The notes under the pieces are model-generated. The model made no database searches. It was not told the DNA's origin and was given only the letters and a program-made list of their open reading frames with translations. A stretch of DNA of 10,148 bases. Source: Kiritimatiellia bacterium. Lineage in GTDB: Bacteria; Verrucomicrobiota; Kiritimatiellia; UBA8416; JABMPJ01. The DNA lies in contig JAOZSS010000077.1 of the NCBI GenBank assembly GCA_029939545.1, forward strand, positions 1-10,148, read 5' to 3'. The translations under genes and the position numbers were made by a program. Below, piece by piece: positions 1 through 7,194 of this stretch; position 1 is the first letter of the stretch, and every line of letters begins with the position of its first letter.

Positions 1-968
1 TGCAGGTGGCCCGCGCTATTGTCCACCACGGCCTCTACCTGCAAGGTCGCGCTTTGACCGTGCGCGTAGCCCAGATGCCCGACGGCTGTAACTTCGCCTT
101 CGAAGTCAACGCCGGGCGCGTGATCGGCCGACGCATGCACGCGCTGGCCGGGTCTAATCCTGGCGATATCCGTTTCAAAGAAACTCGCAACAACTCGCAT
201 TGATCGGGTGTCCGCAAGAATCATGAGTGGGCCGCGCCCTGCCCGGAAACGTATGTCTAACTCCCCATCCAGCGGCCCGTACTCCTTGATGGTGTCATTG
301 ACCCGGAGGACACGTCCCTGGAATGGGGCAACGCCCGTGGCATCCTCAAGTCGGCGCTGAAGTGCGGCAATCTCCCTGTGGCAAGAGGCAAGCTCGACGC
401 GCAGGCCTGCCACCTCGGCGGTGTCGCCGTCGTCGCCGCAGCTTCGCATCGCGAGAGCCAATGCGCGCGCGGCGCTTTCGCTTGTACGTGTCGCGGCTAC
501 GAGCTCGGCCTCGGTGGCCAATCCTTTCGCCGCCATCTGTTTGCACACTGCCGCTGCGCGCACGGCCTGCTCATGCGTAGTCCGGGCTTCCGCCAGGCGG
601 GCTTCGGCGTGGACCTGGGCTTCATCGATGCTTCGGGCGATAGCATTTGTCCGCAGGTTAAGCACGCGAAGCTCCTCATCAATTGGGACTGTATCGAACG
701 CAAACAGGGTGTCCCCGGCCTCGACACTGTCTCCTTCGTTGACATATATCCGGCGGAGCTTCAGGTCGCCGACCGAAGGGATGAAGTTGTGAATTCGATA
801 AGCCTGTAGCCGCCCATCTTCACGCCGCGACTCGGTAATGGAGCGAAGCTCGGCCACGAATGTCTCGACGTCGTGTTCGACAGGCGTGGGTTCGCGGGAA
901 CAGCCGACGGCAAGACAAAGAATCAGAGGGATGGGCATGAAGCCGGGAGTACGCCAGTTAAGATTCAT
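1..968 (-). CDS. HlyD-family lipoprotein, periplasmic adaptor (membrane fusion protein), 3' end cut by window
   Basis: This is a likely periplasmic adaptor linking an inner-membrane transporter (ABC, RND or MFS type) to an outer-membrane channel. The frame is open for 322 codons from ATG 968 to the left edge, so the C-terminus is missing. Residues 1-23 look like a lipoprotein signal peptide: Arg6, then a hydrophobic stretch ending LAVGC with the lipidated Cys at 23. A first biotinyl-lipoyl half lies at about 74-92 (VNEGDSVEAGDTLF). An Ala/Glu/Arg-rich helical hairpin covers about 95-210. The second lipoyl half is at about 214-223 (APFQGRVLRV), and a beta-barrel-like segment follows at about 256-296 (SFFETDIARIRPGQRV). 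The start is supported by a tandem AAGGA ribosome binding site at 985-976, ending 7 nt before the ATG. An in-frame ATG at 1046 would bury the signal peptide and is less likely. The gene lies 140 nt behind the radical SAM operon. A partner transporter would be expected beyond the left edge, but this is inference. Confidence 0.85.
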   Translation of the reverse strand, partial: MNLNWRTPGFMPIPLILCLAVGCSREPTPVEHDVETFVAELRSITESRREDGRLQAYRIHNFIPSVGDLKLRRIYVNEGDSVEAGDTLFAFDTVPIDEELRVLNLRTNAIARSIDEAQVHAEARLAEARTTHEQAVRAAAVCKQMAAKGLATEAELVAATRTSESAARALALAMRSCGDDGDTAEVAGLRVELASCHREIAALQRRLEDATGVAPFQGRVLRVNDTIKEYGPLDGELDIRFRAGRGPLMILADTRSMRVVASFFETDIARIRPGQRVHASADHAPGVDFEGEVTAVGHLGYAHGQSATLQVEAVVDNSAGHL

Positions 969-1108
969 GAGAACGTCCTTTCCTTGCACACGCCAGCCAG
1001 CTGCGACTTCAGCATTCTGGCTGTCCGGTCTGTATCTGGCAACCATCAATTTGCTGCTCCGACGGACCTGCAAACGGGGGGTCGCGATCGGCCGTCTTGA
1101 TTCTTGCT
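969..1108 (-). other. Only sizeable intergenic gap (140 nt)
   Basis: This is the one real spacer in the window, between the last B12 radical SAM gene and the HlyD-type gene. On the minus strand its end carries the tandem AAGGA ribosome binding site of the adaptor gene. I see no hairpin followed by a T-run, so there is no evident intrinsic terminator. No convincing -35/-10 pair with 16-18 nt spacing was found either. The palindromic stretch around 1084-1094 (CGATCGGCCG on the plus strand) is short and has no T-run. The gap could hold an internal promoter or simply be an untranslated spacer within one transcript. Confidence 0.5.
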
Positions 1109-2647
1109 CTACTGACTGATCATCTTCTTGAATGCCCCGTACTGTCGAATCTTGAAGCGTGTCAGTTCTCCGTGGATGAGCATGTCGAGGGCGATGATGG
1201 CATTCTTCGCGAGATCCGAGAGCTCCGCGAAGAGGCGCATGGGGGCCGGATGACGTTTGAGCCATTCTGAATCCATGAGTCGGCGGATGAGCGCACGGGG
1301 CACGAAGCCTTTTGCGCTCAGGATCGTCAGGCAGATCCAGAATGTGTCCTCACGGGAACGGGGGTAGTCGAGACTCAACCGAAACTGGCGGAATGATTTT
1401 GTGGCTTCCCCTTCAATATCGGCCGGCGTGATCAGGCCGCGGTCCAGAAGGTCTGTGGCGAGGGAGGTCTCCGGAAATACGGTCAGAGAATAGAGGTAGA
1501 TCTTGAATGGCCGTTGCAGGGAAAGCAGGAGTTCGAGCATCTGCCGCTTGTCTTTCTGCTGTGCCAGCGGATTGTCGAAAATCAGGTCATAGACGACCGG
1601 CACCTCGGTCCGGCTCGTCAGCTTAGAGAACTCACGAATCGAGGCCGCCGTAGACCGCCGTTTGTAGACATCCCGCACTTCGTCGTCGGACCCCGACTGA
1701 ATACCGGTCTGCACTTTGCAGAGTCCGGCCTGTTTGAGTTGTCGGAGCGCGGTCTCGTCCAGCTCGCCGGGGTAGGTTAGCAGTTCGAACGGCAGGCCTA
1801 CCCGGGACGCATACTGTTCACTGAATAGCTGGATCCAATCCGCCGGAAAAGCGAACACATCCCCGTCAAATTTGATGCGTCGTGTGCGAGGCAGGCGACG
1901 CTTTGCGGCTTCGAGTTCGGCAATCACATTCTCTACGCTACGGGTACGGTAGTACTTGCCCTTGCCTTGGTAGATGCCGCGCATGATGCTGTTGTTGCAA
2001 TAGGTGCAGGCATAGGGACAGCCTCGTGTGGGATAGATGCGGTACTCGGATGTTTCGGCGATCGGGTCCGTCTCGCGCAGTTGGTTATCCTCGATAAAAT
2101 AGGTGTCAGGCGCGCCATACTGCGGGAAGGGAATGGCGTCGAGGTCCTGAAGTAGATCACGTGGCTCGTTGCGGAACACCTCGTCGCCCTCGCGGGTCCA
2201 CAGGTTTGGGATATCCCGGATCTCTGTTTCTTCGCTCAAACGCCGGCACAGGTCGAGAACGGGATATTCGCCCTCGCCGATACAGACCATGTCCGCGTGC
2301 CGGATGCTGACCTCCGGACAGATGGTCGGGTACACGCCGCCCCACAGGATGGGTCGGCCGGTCCGCTGCCTGAGCTGCTCGGTAAGGTGTGTCACGATCT
2401 TGAGATAAGGGGCACCGAACCCGACCCCGATGAACAGGGGGTCCAATCGTTCGGCCAAGTCCAGTAGAAGTGCCTCTTCGGTTTCTGTCGGGGTCGAAAT
2501 GCTGTTGTTGATCCAACGCTTCAACAGCACGAGAACCGGACGAAATCCGTTCTCCCGCAGAAGCGAGGCGATATAGCGAACCCCACGGTTCTCGATGCCG
2601 TACGGCGAGATGAGCATGACCGGTCGTTGTGCGGGACGTTCTTTCAT
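1109..2647 (-). CDS. B12-binding-domain radical SAM protein (divergent member, 'rSAM-E')
   Basis: This 512-aa protein is the last member of the coupled operon. The N-terminal part (about 8-140) resembles the Rossmann-like cobalamin-binding domain of B12 radical SAM enzymes: an RYIASLLRENG helix, a WGGVYPTICPE loop and CIGEGEYPVLDL. The radical SAM core follows with CPYACTYC, placing the [4Fe-4S] ligands at Cys210, Cys214 and Cys217, and a SAM-contact-like segment GIQSGSDDEV. No DxHxxG motif is visible, as in other B12 radical SAM enzymes that hold cobalamin without a protein His ligand. It differs from the other three: GGVYP replaces GGPH, the N-terminus has no PPLGL motif, and the tail lacks FYxRP. 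Start ATG 2647 overlaps the upstream TGA (ATGA) and follows a perfect AGGAGG. The family includes methylases and other C-C or C-H chemistry; the substrate here is unknown. The assignment is firm at family level only. Confidence 0.93.
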   Translation of the reverse strand: MKERPAQRPVMLISPYGIENRGVRYIASLLRENGFRPVLVLLKRWINNSISTPTETEEALLLDLAERLDPLFIGVGFGAPYLKIVTHLTEQLRQRTGRPILWGGVYPTICPEVSIRHADMVCIGEGEYPVLDLCRRLSEETEIRDIPNLWTREGDEVFRNEPRDLLQDLDAIPFPQYGAPDTYFIEDNQLRETDPIAETSEYRIYPTRGCPYACTYCNNSIMRGIYQGKGKYYRTRSVENVIAELEAAKRRLPRTRRIKFDGDVFAFPADWIQLFSEQYASRVGLPFELLTYPGELDETALRQLKQAGLCKVQTGIQSGSDDEVRDVYKRRSTAASIREFSKLTSRTEVPVVYDLIFDNPLAQQKDKRQMLELLLSLQRPFKIYLYSLTVFPETSLATDLLDRGLITPADIEGEATKSFRQFRLSLDYPRSREDTFWICLTILSAKGFVPRALIRRLMDSEWLKRHPAPMRLFAELSDLAKNAIIALDMLIHGELTRFKIRQYGAFKKMISQ

Positions 2648-4062
2648 CGACGGCCTCCTGTTAGCATGGCTATGGCCGCTGCCGCCTTGTGCCGGAGTTC
2701 ACCCGCGCTCCCCAGCTGCTTCAGGTTGCGCCATACAACTGACGGCCTGAAGTAGAAGGTGCGGTAGGCGAGTCTGAGCAGTTCCGTGAGTTCCTCGGCA
2801 TCCATGGACGCATTCCAGAATCGCATACGGAAATCGGGGGTGGGGTTCTCCACAAATTCATCCCAGAAATTCGCAGGAACAAGGCCCTGTTCCACGGCCA
2901 TGTCGAAGAGTTCGGTATGCGGGTAGATGGCCATGATGTTGAACATGGCGAAATCCGGGTTCACCCGAACGGCAAAATCAATCGTACGCATCACGTCGGC
3001 CCGGTTGCGCTCATGCGGGCATCCGATAATGAAATAGGTCGCCGAGCTAATGCCGGCCTCACGGGTCATTCGGATGGCGGCTTCGGCCTGGGCGGTGGTG
3101 ATCTGCTTCTTCAGTGCGTCCAGGCCTTCATCGGTCCCTGCTTCGATTCCATAGTGAATCCGCCCACAGCCTGATTGTTTGGCCAGTGCCAGGCTTTCGC
3201 GGTCCACTTTGTCGACGCGTCCCCTGAAGCTCCATTGGGTCTTAAGTCCACGGCGCAGGATGGCTTCACTGACCAGTCGAACACGTTCGGGCCTAACATT
3301 GAAGGTGTCATCAATGAAATGGAACTCCTCCGATCCGTATCCGAGACACGCCTCCATTTCGTCCACGATACTGTCGGGAGATCGCATCCGAAAGCCGCCG
3401 TGCGGGGTACTGCAGAAGATGCAGCGAAATGGGCAGCCACGCGTCGTGAGTAGGGTCGTGAACGTGGCTCGCTTTCCGAGAACATAAGAGTAGTCCTTGG
3501 CCCGAATGAGATCACGCGCCGGGAAGGGCACCCCGTCGAGATCGTTGATCGGGGGTGACGGTGGGTTGGTTCTGATGGTGTCCCCGTCCCGATAGATCAG
3601 CCCCGGGACAGCGGTCAGGCTCTCCCCGTTGTCGAGAGCATCGAGATAGGCAGGGAACGCGTATTCGCTTTCTCCGCGGAGGGCTGAATCAAAGCAGGGC
3701 AAGGCGAGTGCGCGGTCAGCAAAAGCTTCCACATGCGGCCCCCCCAGACACACCGGTATGCCCGGTGCCGCCTGTTTCACCGTTTCGGCCGCCCGCCTCG
3801 CCTCCACGAGGTTGTGGGTTGTGCTTGTGACACCCACGATATCGGGACCATCGCTCGAAACGTGTGCGGCGAGCTCGGCATAGGTCATGTCTCGGGCCGC
3901 CAGGTCAAAGATACGCACCGTGTGCGCGGTCCGCTCCCGAACCGCACCCGCCACGTAGAGCAGGCCGAGTGGCGGAAAGCAGCCAACTTCCTTGGCCACG
4001 AATCCCGGCAACTCTGTCGAGATCATGTCGTCGGTTCTCGGGTTGATCAGCCAGACGTTCAT
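2644..4062 (-). CDS. B12-binding-domain radical SAM protein ('rSAM-D')
   Basis: This is a 472-aa protein. A cobalamin-binding domain occupies about 1-145, shown by FPPLGLLYVAGAV at 29-41, DIVGVTSTTHN at 74-84, and LGGPHVEAF at 106-114. A linker with VPFPARDL leads to the radical SAM core, where GCPFRCIFC gives cluster ligands Cys210, Cys214 and Cys217. GIEAGTDEGLDALKK is the usual segment near the SAM site. The C-terminus has FYFRP at 436-440 followed by VVWRNL and an Ala-rich tail. Start ATG 4062 forms an ATGA overlap with the radical SAM/Twitch gene and follows a GAGGGAG site 11 nt upstream; longer in-frame starts lie inside the neighbour and are not needed. The family's known members, such as BchE-, HpnR- and HpnJ-like proteins, act on lipids, tetrapyrroles and other small molecules. 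The reaction here is not identifiable. Confidence 0.94.
   Translation of the reverse strand: MNVWLINPRTDDMISTELPGFVAKEVGCFPPLGLLYVAGAVRERTAHTVRIFDLAARDMTYAELAAHVSSDGPDIVGVTSTTHNLVEARRAAETVKQAAPGIPVCLGGPHVEAFADRALALPCFDSALRGESEYAFPAYLDALDNGESLTAVPGLIYRDGDTIRTNPPSPPINDLDGVPFPARDLIRAKDYSYVLGKRATFTTLLTTRGCPFRCIFCSTPHGGFRMRSPDSIVDEMEACLGYGSEEFHFIDDTFNVRPERVRLVSEAILRRGLKTQWSFRGRVDKVDRESLALAKQSGCGRIHYGIEAGTDEGLDALKKQITTAQAEAAIRMTREAGISSATYFIIGCPHERNRADVMRTIDFAVRVNPDFAMFNIMAIYPHTELFDMAVEQGLVPANFWDEFVENPTPDFRMRFWNASMDAEELTELLRLAYRTFYFRPSVVWRNLKQLGSAGELRHKAAAAIAMLTGGRR
2654..2659 (-). promoter_or_regulatory. Strong Shine-Dalgarno AGGAGG for rSAM-E
   Basis: A perfect AGGAGG lies 6 nt before the ATG at 2647 and inside the last codons of the upstream gene (its LTGGRR end). 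It is the strongest ribosome binding site seen in the operon and supports both the chosen start and independent re-initiation on top of ATGA coupling. Confidence 0.85.
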
Positions 4063-5144
4063 GTGGACGATAGCTCCCTCCCTGGTTTCCCTGGCGCACG
4101 ACGCATGAGGGCGAGGGCTTCCATGCTGCTCCGCAAGTCGTGAGCCACATGGGTCAGTTCTGCCCAGCACGGACGCATGCATCCGTCACACTGTCGACGC
4201 GTCTGCTTGGCAGTCTGACGCACCGACCGACTCAGAAGATAGCGTGATAAATCCGGTCTGTCGAACCGGGTGATCGGAGGGAAGCGGTGGCAGATCGAGA
4301 TGTCGCCGCCCGGACTGACCGATACGTAGAGTGTCCCTGCATCACACTGCCAGCGACCGCTCCCGTCACGCAGGTAGGCCAGGGAGTCGCGTAGAAAACG
4401 CGCCGAGTTGGCGATCGGGGCTCCGTGGCGTTTCAGTCGAAGCAGGTCGCCGTAGGCGGCTTCGAGGCGCTGCCTGTCCTCAGGCCGCACCGCCATATCC
4501 GGTGCGGCAGCGGCAAAACCGTCCCCGCCATCCTCGTTCGGAGCCAGGGCCACCGGAACAAACGAACAACAGAACCCTTGCTGCGCGGCAAATTCAACCA
4601 ACGATGCAAGCTCATCGAGGTTCATACGGGACACGCAGACGTTCATGATCGGTATCGAGGGCGGGGTTGTCAGGCGTTCCCTGAAACGGTGTATCGTGTC
4701 AACAATCTCATCCCAGACGTCCTGTCCGCTGTAGATGTCTTTCTGCTTCTCCTTATCCAGTGTGTCCAGCGAGATGGATACGTGACGCAGACCGGCGGCA
4801 ATCGCCGAATCGATACGGGTGTCGTCAATGCCGATTCCATTGGTCAGAACCCGTACATCGTTTCCGGCGTCGTGGAAAGCGCTGATCAGGGCGGCCAGAT
4901 CGTGCCGCACGAACGGCTCGCCCCCGCCCAGCGTAACCATTGCGGTACCTGCGTCGGCCAGCTCGGTGGCCAGGCACCGCACCTCATCTGCGGTCATCTC
5001 TCCTGACGCATCGCCGTCCTGCCACACAGCGCACATGCGGCAACGCATGTTGCAGCGGTGTGTTACCCCGTAGTGTACGTAGAGCAGCCGGGAGAGGCCT
5101 GCCCGAGCGGAAAGGGCGGCAGCGGCTTGTCGGATCAGGCTCAT
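4059..5144 (-). CDS. Radical SAM protein with Twitch/SPASM-like C-terminal iron-sulfur domain ('rSAM-C')
   Basis: This 361-aa protein has no B12 domain, unlike its four radical SAM neighbours. The SAM-cluster motif CNMRCRMC places Cys31, Cys35 and Cys38 near the N-terminus. GGGEPF at 73-78 is the SAM-binding glycine motif, and VSISLDTLDKEKQ at 122-134 is a typical barrel strand of the family. The C-terminus has Cys267-x12-G-x4-Cys285, matching the first part of the SPASM/Twitch consensus, then Cys319-x2-Cys322-x3-Cys326. This is enough for one auxiliary [4Fe-4S] cluster, as in Twitch proteins such as BtrN, but lacks the full second SPASM cluster set. SPASM/Twitch enzymes usually modify peptides, or oxidise alcohols or sugars. 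Start ATG 5144 overlaps the GNAT stop (ATGA) and has GAGG 9 nt upstream. The substrate is unknown. Confidence 0.93.
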   Translation of the reverse strand: MSLIRQAAAALSARAGLSRLLYVHYGVTHRCNMRCRMCAVWQDGDASGEMTADEVRCLATELADAGTAMVTLGGGEPFVRHDLAALISAFHDAGNDVRVLTNGIGIDDTRIDSAIAAGLRHVSISLDTLDKEKQKDIYSGQDVWDEIVDTIHRFRERLTTPPSIPIMNVCVSRMNLDELASLVEFAAQQGFCCSFVPVALAPNEDGGDGFAAAAPDMAVRPEDRQRLEAAYGDLLRLKRHGAPIANSARFLRDSLAYLRDGSGRWQCDAGTLYVSVSPGGDISICHRFPPITRFDRPDLSRYLLSRSVRQTAKQTRRQCDGCMRPCWAELTHVAHDLRSSMEALALMRRAPGKPGRELSST

Positions 5145-5743
5145 GGGGTCGTTCCTCGTTCGGCCATGTTGAGTTGGAGCAGGTCATTTTGTTTGTCGGC
5201 CAGGAGAAATGACGAGACAACTTTGAATCCGAAGCCATCAAGGATTCGTCTTACTCCCGCGTTGGCTCTTTCGATGGTAACATGCACCCGGTCTACCCTG
5301 CGGGCTGCATAGTCCGAGAGGACGGCCTCGATCAGCCGGTGAGCGACTTTCTTGCCGCGACAGCAGGGATCAACGGTGATGAAAATCATCTCCGCCTGGA
5401 TGGGGGTGTCGCCGCCGTGCCTGGGATAGTGGCGCAGCTGAGCCACCAGGCGCCGACACGGCTTGTGCATAAGGCCGAGGACGGCATACGCAGCGAGCAT
5501 GGGCCCGTGACGAAGGATGAGTCCACGCAGGAAGGCAGAGCGGTTCGACGTGGCGGTGATCACGGCGGCCGGTTTCGATGCGTCCTCCCACACATACGCG
5601 ACCGCGTGTTTTGACTGGGCGAAAACACGATAGAAACACCGGAGAAACCCAACCCCGAAAGCGGCAAACACAGAGTTTGGCATCAGCGCCGCATGTTGCT
5701 GTGCGGCCCAGGTGGCGTCGGCCTGTGTGAGAACCCGGATCAC
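5141..5743 (-). CDS. GNAT-family acyltransferase
   Basis: This 200-aa protein probably transfers an acetyl or acyl group from CoA to an amine or similar acceptor in the cytoplasm. The acetyl-CoA motif is at about 119-140: beta-strand MIFITVDP, then CCRGKKVAHRLIEAV, a variant of the (Q/R)xxGx(G/A) pyrophosphate loop. RVHVTIERANAGVRRILDGFGF at about 152-173 is the usual end of the fold, where the acceptor pocket and a conserved N-x-x-x-x-x-x-(Y/F)-x-x-x-G-F type pattern lie. An N-terminal segment MPNSVFAAFGVGFLRCFYRVF (split here as residues 21-41) is hydrophobic and aromatic. Start is GTG 5743, in a GTGA overlap with the upstream stop. No strong Shine-Dalgarno precedes it, so translation probably depends on coupling. 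Being enclosed by radical SAM genes suggests it acts on the same product, which is inference. Confidence 0.85.
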   Translation of the reverse strand: MIRVLTQADATWAAQQHAALMPNSVFAAFGVGFLRCFYRVFAQSKHAVAYVWEDASKPAAVITATSNRSAFLRGLILRHGPMLAAYAVLGLMHKPCRRLVAQLRHYPRHGGDTPIQAEMIFITVDPCCRGKKVAHRLIEAVLSDYAARRVDRVHVTIERANAGVRRILDGFGFKVVSSFLLADKQNDLLQLNMAERGTTP

Positions 5744-7194
5744 GATGTGCTCGGTAGTTTGCGCCGGTTGAGGACGAACATACCGATCAGGAGGGAAAGG
5801 GCTCGGATATACCGTGTCACATCGCTCGGTCGCTTGAGCATTCGCAGGTGACGCCAGACAATGATGGGGCGGAAGTAGAAGGCCCGATAAAACCGGCGGT
5901 GCAGCCCTTCCAGTTCCTCTGATGTCATCCCGTCCGGCACGAAGACCGGTTCCCAGAAGGAGAAGTCCTCCAGGTCTCGAGTCACGAGCGTCCCGTACTG
6001 TTCGAATAGGTCCCATTGCGGGGCACCAGGCAAGGGTGTGTTGATTTGGACCGTGATATCCGTCAGTGCCAGCGACTTGGCCAAGGCAATGGAACGGAGT
6101 ATGGACTCCTTGGTATCTCCGATATGCCCGACCATGAAGAACCCTTTTGGGTGCAGGTTCAGCCGGTCGGCCGCAGCCACGACTTCGTGTACCTGGTCAA
6201 GGCTCACCTCTTTGCGGATCAGCTTGAGAACCCGCTCGTCCCCGGCCTCCACGCCGATCCGTACGCGCCAGCATCCGGCGGCCTTCATCCCGGCCAGGGT
6301 GTCTGGATCGGCGACGTTCGCGCGAACGGTGCAGGTCCAGCGGATTTTGAGCTTCCGTTTCTGGATCTCATCTACGATCGCCAGAACACGGTCCCGGTTG
6401 ATCATGAATAGAGAATCGACAAAGGCGATGTCGCGAATTCCGTGCCGTGCGACAAGCTCCTCCATTTCGTCGACGATCCGGCATGGACTGAGACTCCTGT
6501 AACGGCTCCCGAACGTTCCGTGGTCGCAGAAGACACATGGATAGGGGCAGCCACGGCTGCTGATCATTGCAGCTTTGGGTAGATACGGGCCGTCGTTCGG
6601 CTGTGGCACATACTTGTCGAGTGGAAGCAGGTGACGTGCTGGAGGCGGTAGATCATCCAGGTTCTCGATCAATGGGCGAGGCTCGGTGCGGATGAGTTTT
6701 CCCTCCCGGCGGAATGCGATCCCTTTGACGGATTCCAATCCAGTTCTCTCGCTAATAGCATGAACCAGTTCGAGGCACGTCATTTCCCCCTCACCGATAC
6801 AGGCGATATCGAAGACCGTATGAGCCATGGCTGTTTCCGTGTTCGTGGTAACGTGAGGGCCCCCAATCAGGATGGTCATGCCGGGGAGCGCATCGCGAAG
6901 ACGCGAGGCCAGGTTAACCGCGTTTCCAAAGAAGTTGGTCGTCGAGGTGATGCCCGTGATCGTGGCGCCGCTTGCCCGAATGCGATCCACGGTCTGTGTC
7001 AACGTCAATTCCTCGACCGCCGCGTCAATCAGACGCACCGGGACGCCGTCACGTTCAAGGACGGCTGCAATATAGGTAATGCCCAGCGGAGGCGAATTGA
7101 AATAGAGATTCTTGATCACCGGGCCGAGATAGCCTTCACGCTGGGCCCCCGTGATGGGGGGATTCACAAGAACGACGGTAGGGAGTGATGACAT
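5740..7194 (-). CDS. B12-binding-domain radical SAM protein ('rSAM-B')
   Basis: This 484-aa protein has a cobalamin-binding domain over about 5-150, with SPPLGITYIAAVLERDG at 34-50, TGITSTTNFFG at 80-90, IGGPHVTTN at 110-118 and CIGEGEMTCLEL at 132-143. The radical SAM core begins at GCPYPCVFC with cluster ligands Cys216, Cys220 and Cys223; GVEAGDERVLKLIRKE is the SAM-side segment. FYFRP at 439-443 is followed by IIVWRHL and a hydrophobic then basic tail (LSLLIGMFVLNRRK). Start ATG 7194 shares one base with the upstream stop (TGATG), with a weak GGGAAG 10 nt away. A longer frame runs upstream inside the neighbour, but the B12 domain begins right at this ATG (VVLVNPP), so the short start is preferred. 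Family-level function: cobalamin-dependent radical chemistry; substrate unknown. Confidence 0.94.
   Translation of the reverse strand: MSSLPTVVLVNPPITGAQREGYLGPVIKNLYFNSPPLGITYIAAVLERDGVPVRLIDAAVEELTLTQTVDRIRASGATITGITSTTNFFGNAVNLASRLRDALPGMTILIGGPHVTTNTETAMAHTVFDIACIGEGEMTCLELVHAISERTGLESVKGIAFRREGKLIRTEPRPLIENLDDLPPPARHLLPLDKYVPQPNDGPYLPKAAMISSRGCPYPCVFCDHGTFGSRYRSLSPCRIVDEMEELVARHGIRDIAFVDSLFMINRDRVLAIVDEIQKRKLKIRWTCTVRANVADPDTLAGMKAAGCWRVRIGVEAGDERVLKLIRKEVSLDQVHEVVAAADRLNLHPKGFFMVGHIGDTKESILRSIALAKSLALTDITVQINTPLPGAPQWDLFEQYGTLVTRDLEDFSFWEPVFVPDGMTSEELEGLHRRFYRAFYFRPIIVWRHLRMLKRPSDVTRYIRALSLLIGMFVLNRRKLPSTS

Noticed and set aside
323..809. Several plus-strand open frames, rich in Arg and Ala, opposite the left end
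   Set aside because: The minus strand here is a continuous HlyD-type protein with lipobox, lipoyl halves and a helical hairpin. The plus-strand frames are low-complexity shadows.
965..1015. 16-residue minus-strand frame starting MLKSQL and ending in an ATGA overlap with the adaptor start, considered as a leader or precursor peptide
   Set aside because: It has no Shine-Dalgarno site and no leader/core-like pattern, and it is short enough to arise by chance. The overlap with the adaptor ATG is likely coincidental.
985..1030. Possible hairpin between CAGCCA and TGGCTG repeats in the gap, considered as a terminator
   Set aside because: The stem is only about 6 bp with a long loop, and no T-run follows on the minus strand.
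4425..5006. 193-codon plus-strand open frame opposite the Twitch radical SAM gene
   Set aside because: It lies entirely opposite a gene with clear cysteine motifs, has no recognisable domain, and reads as the reverse complement of a high-GC coding region.
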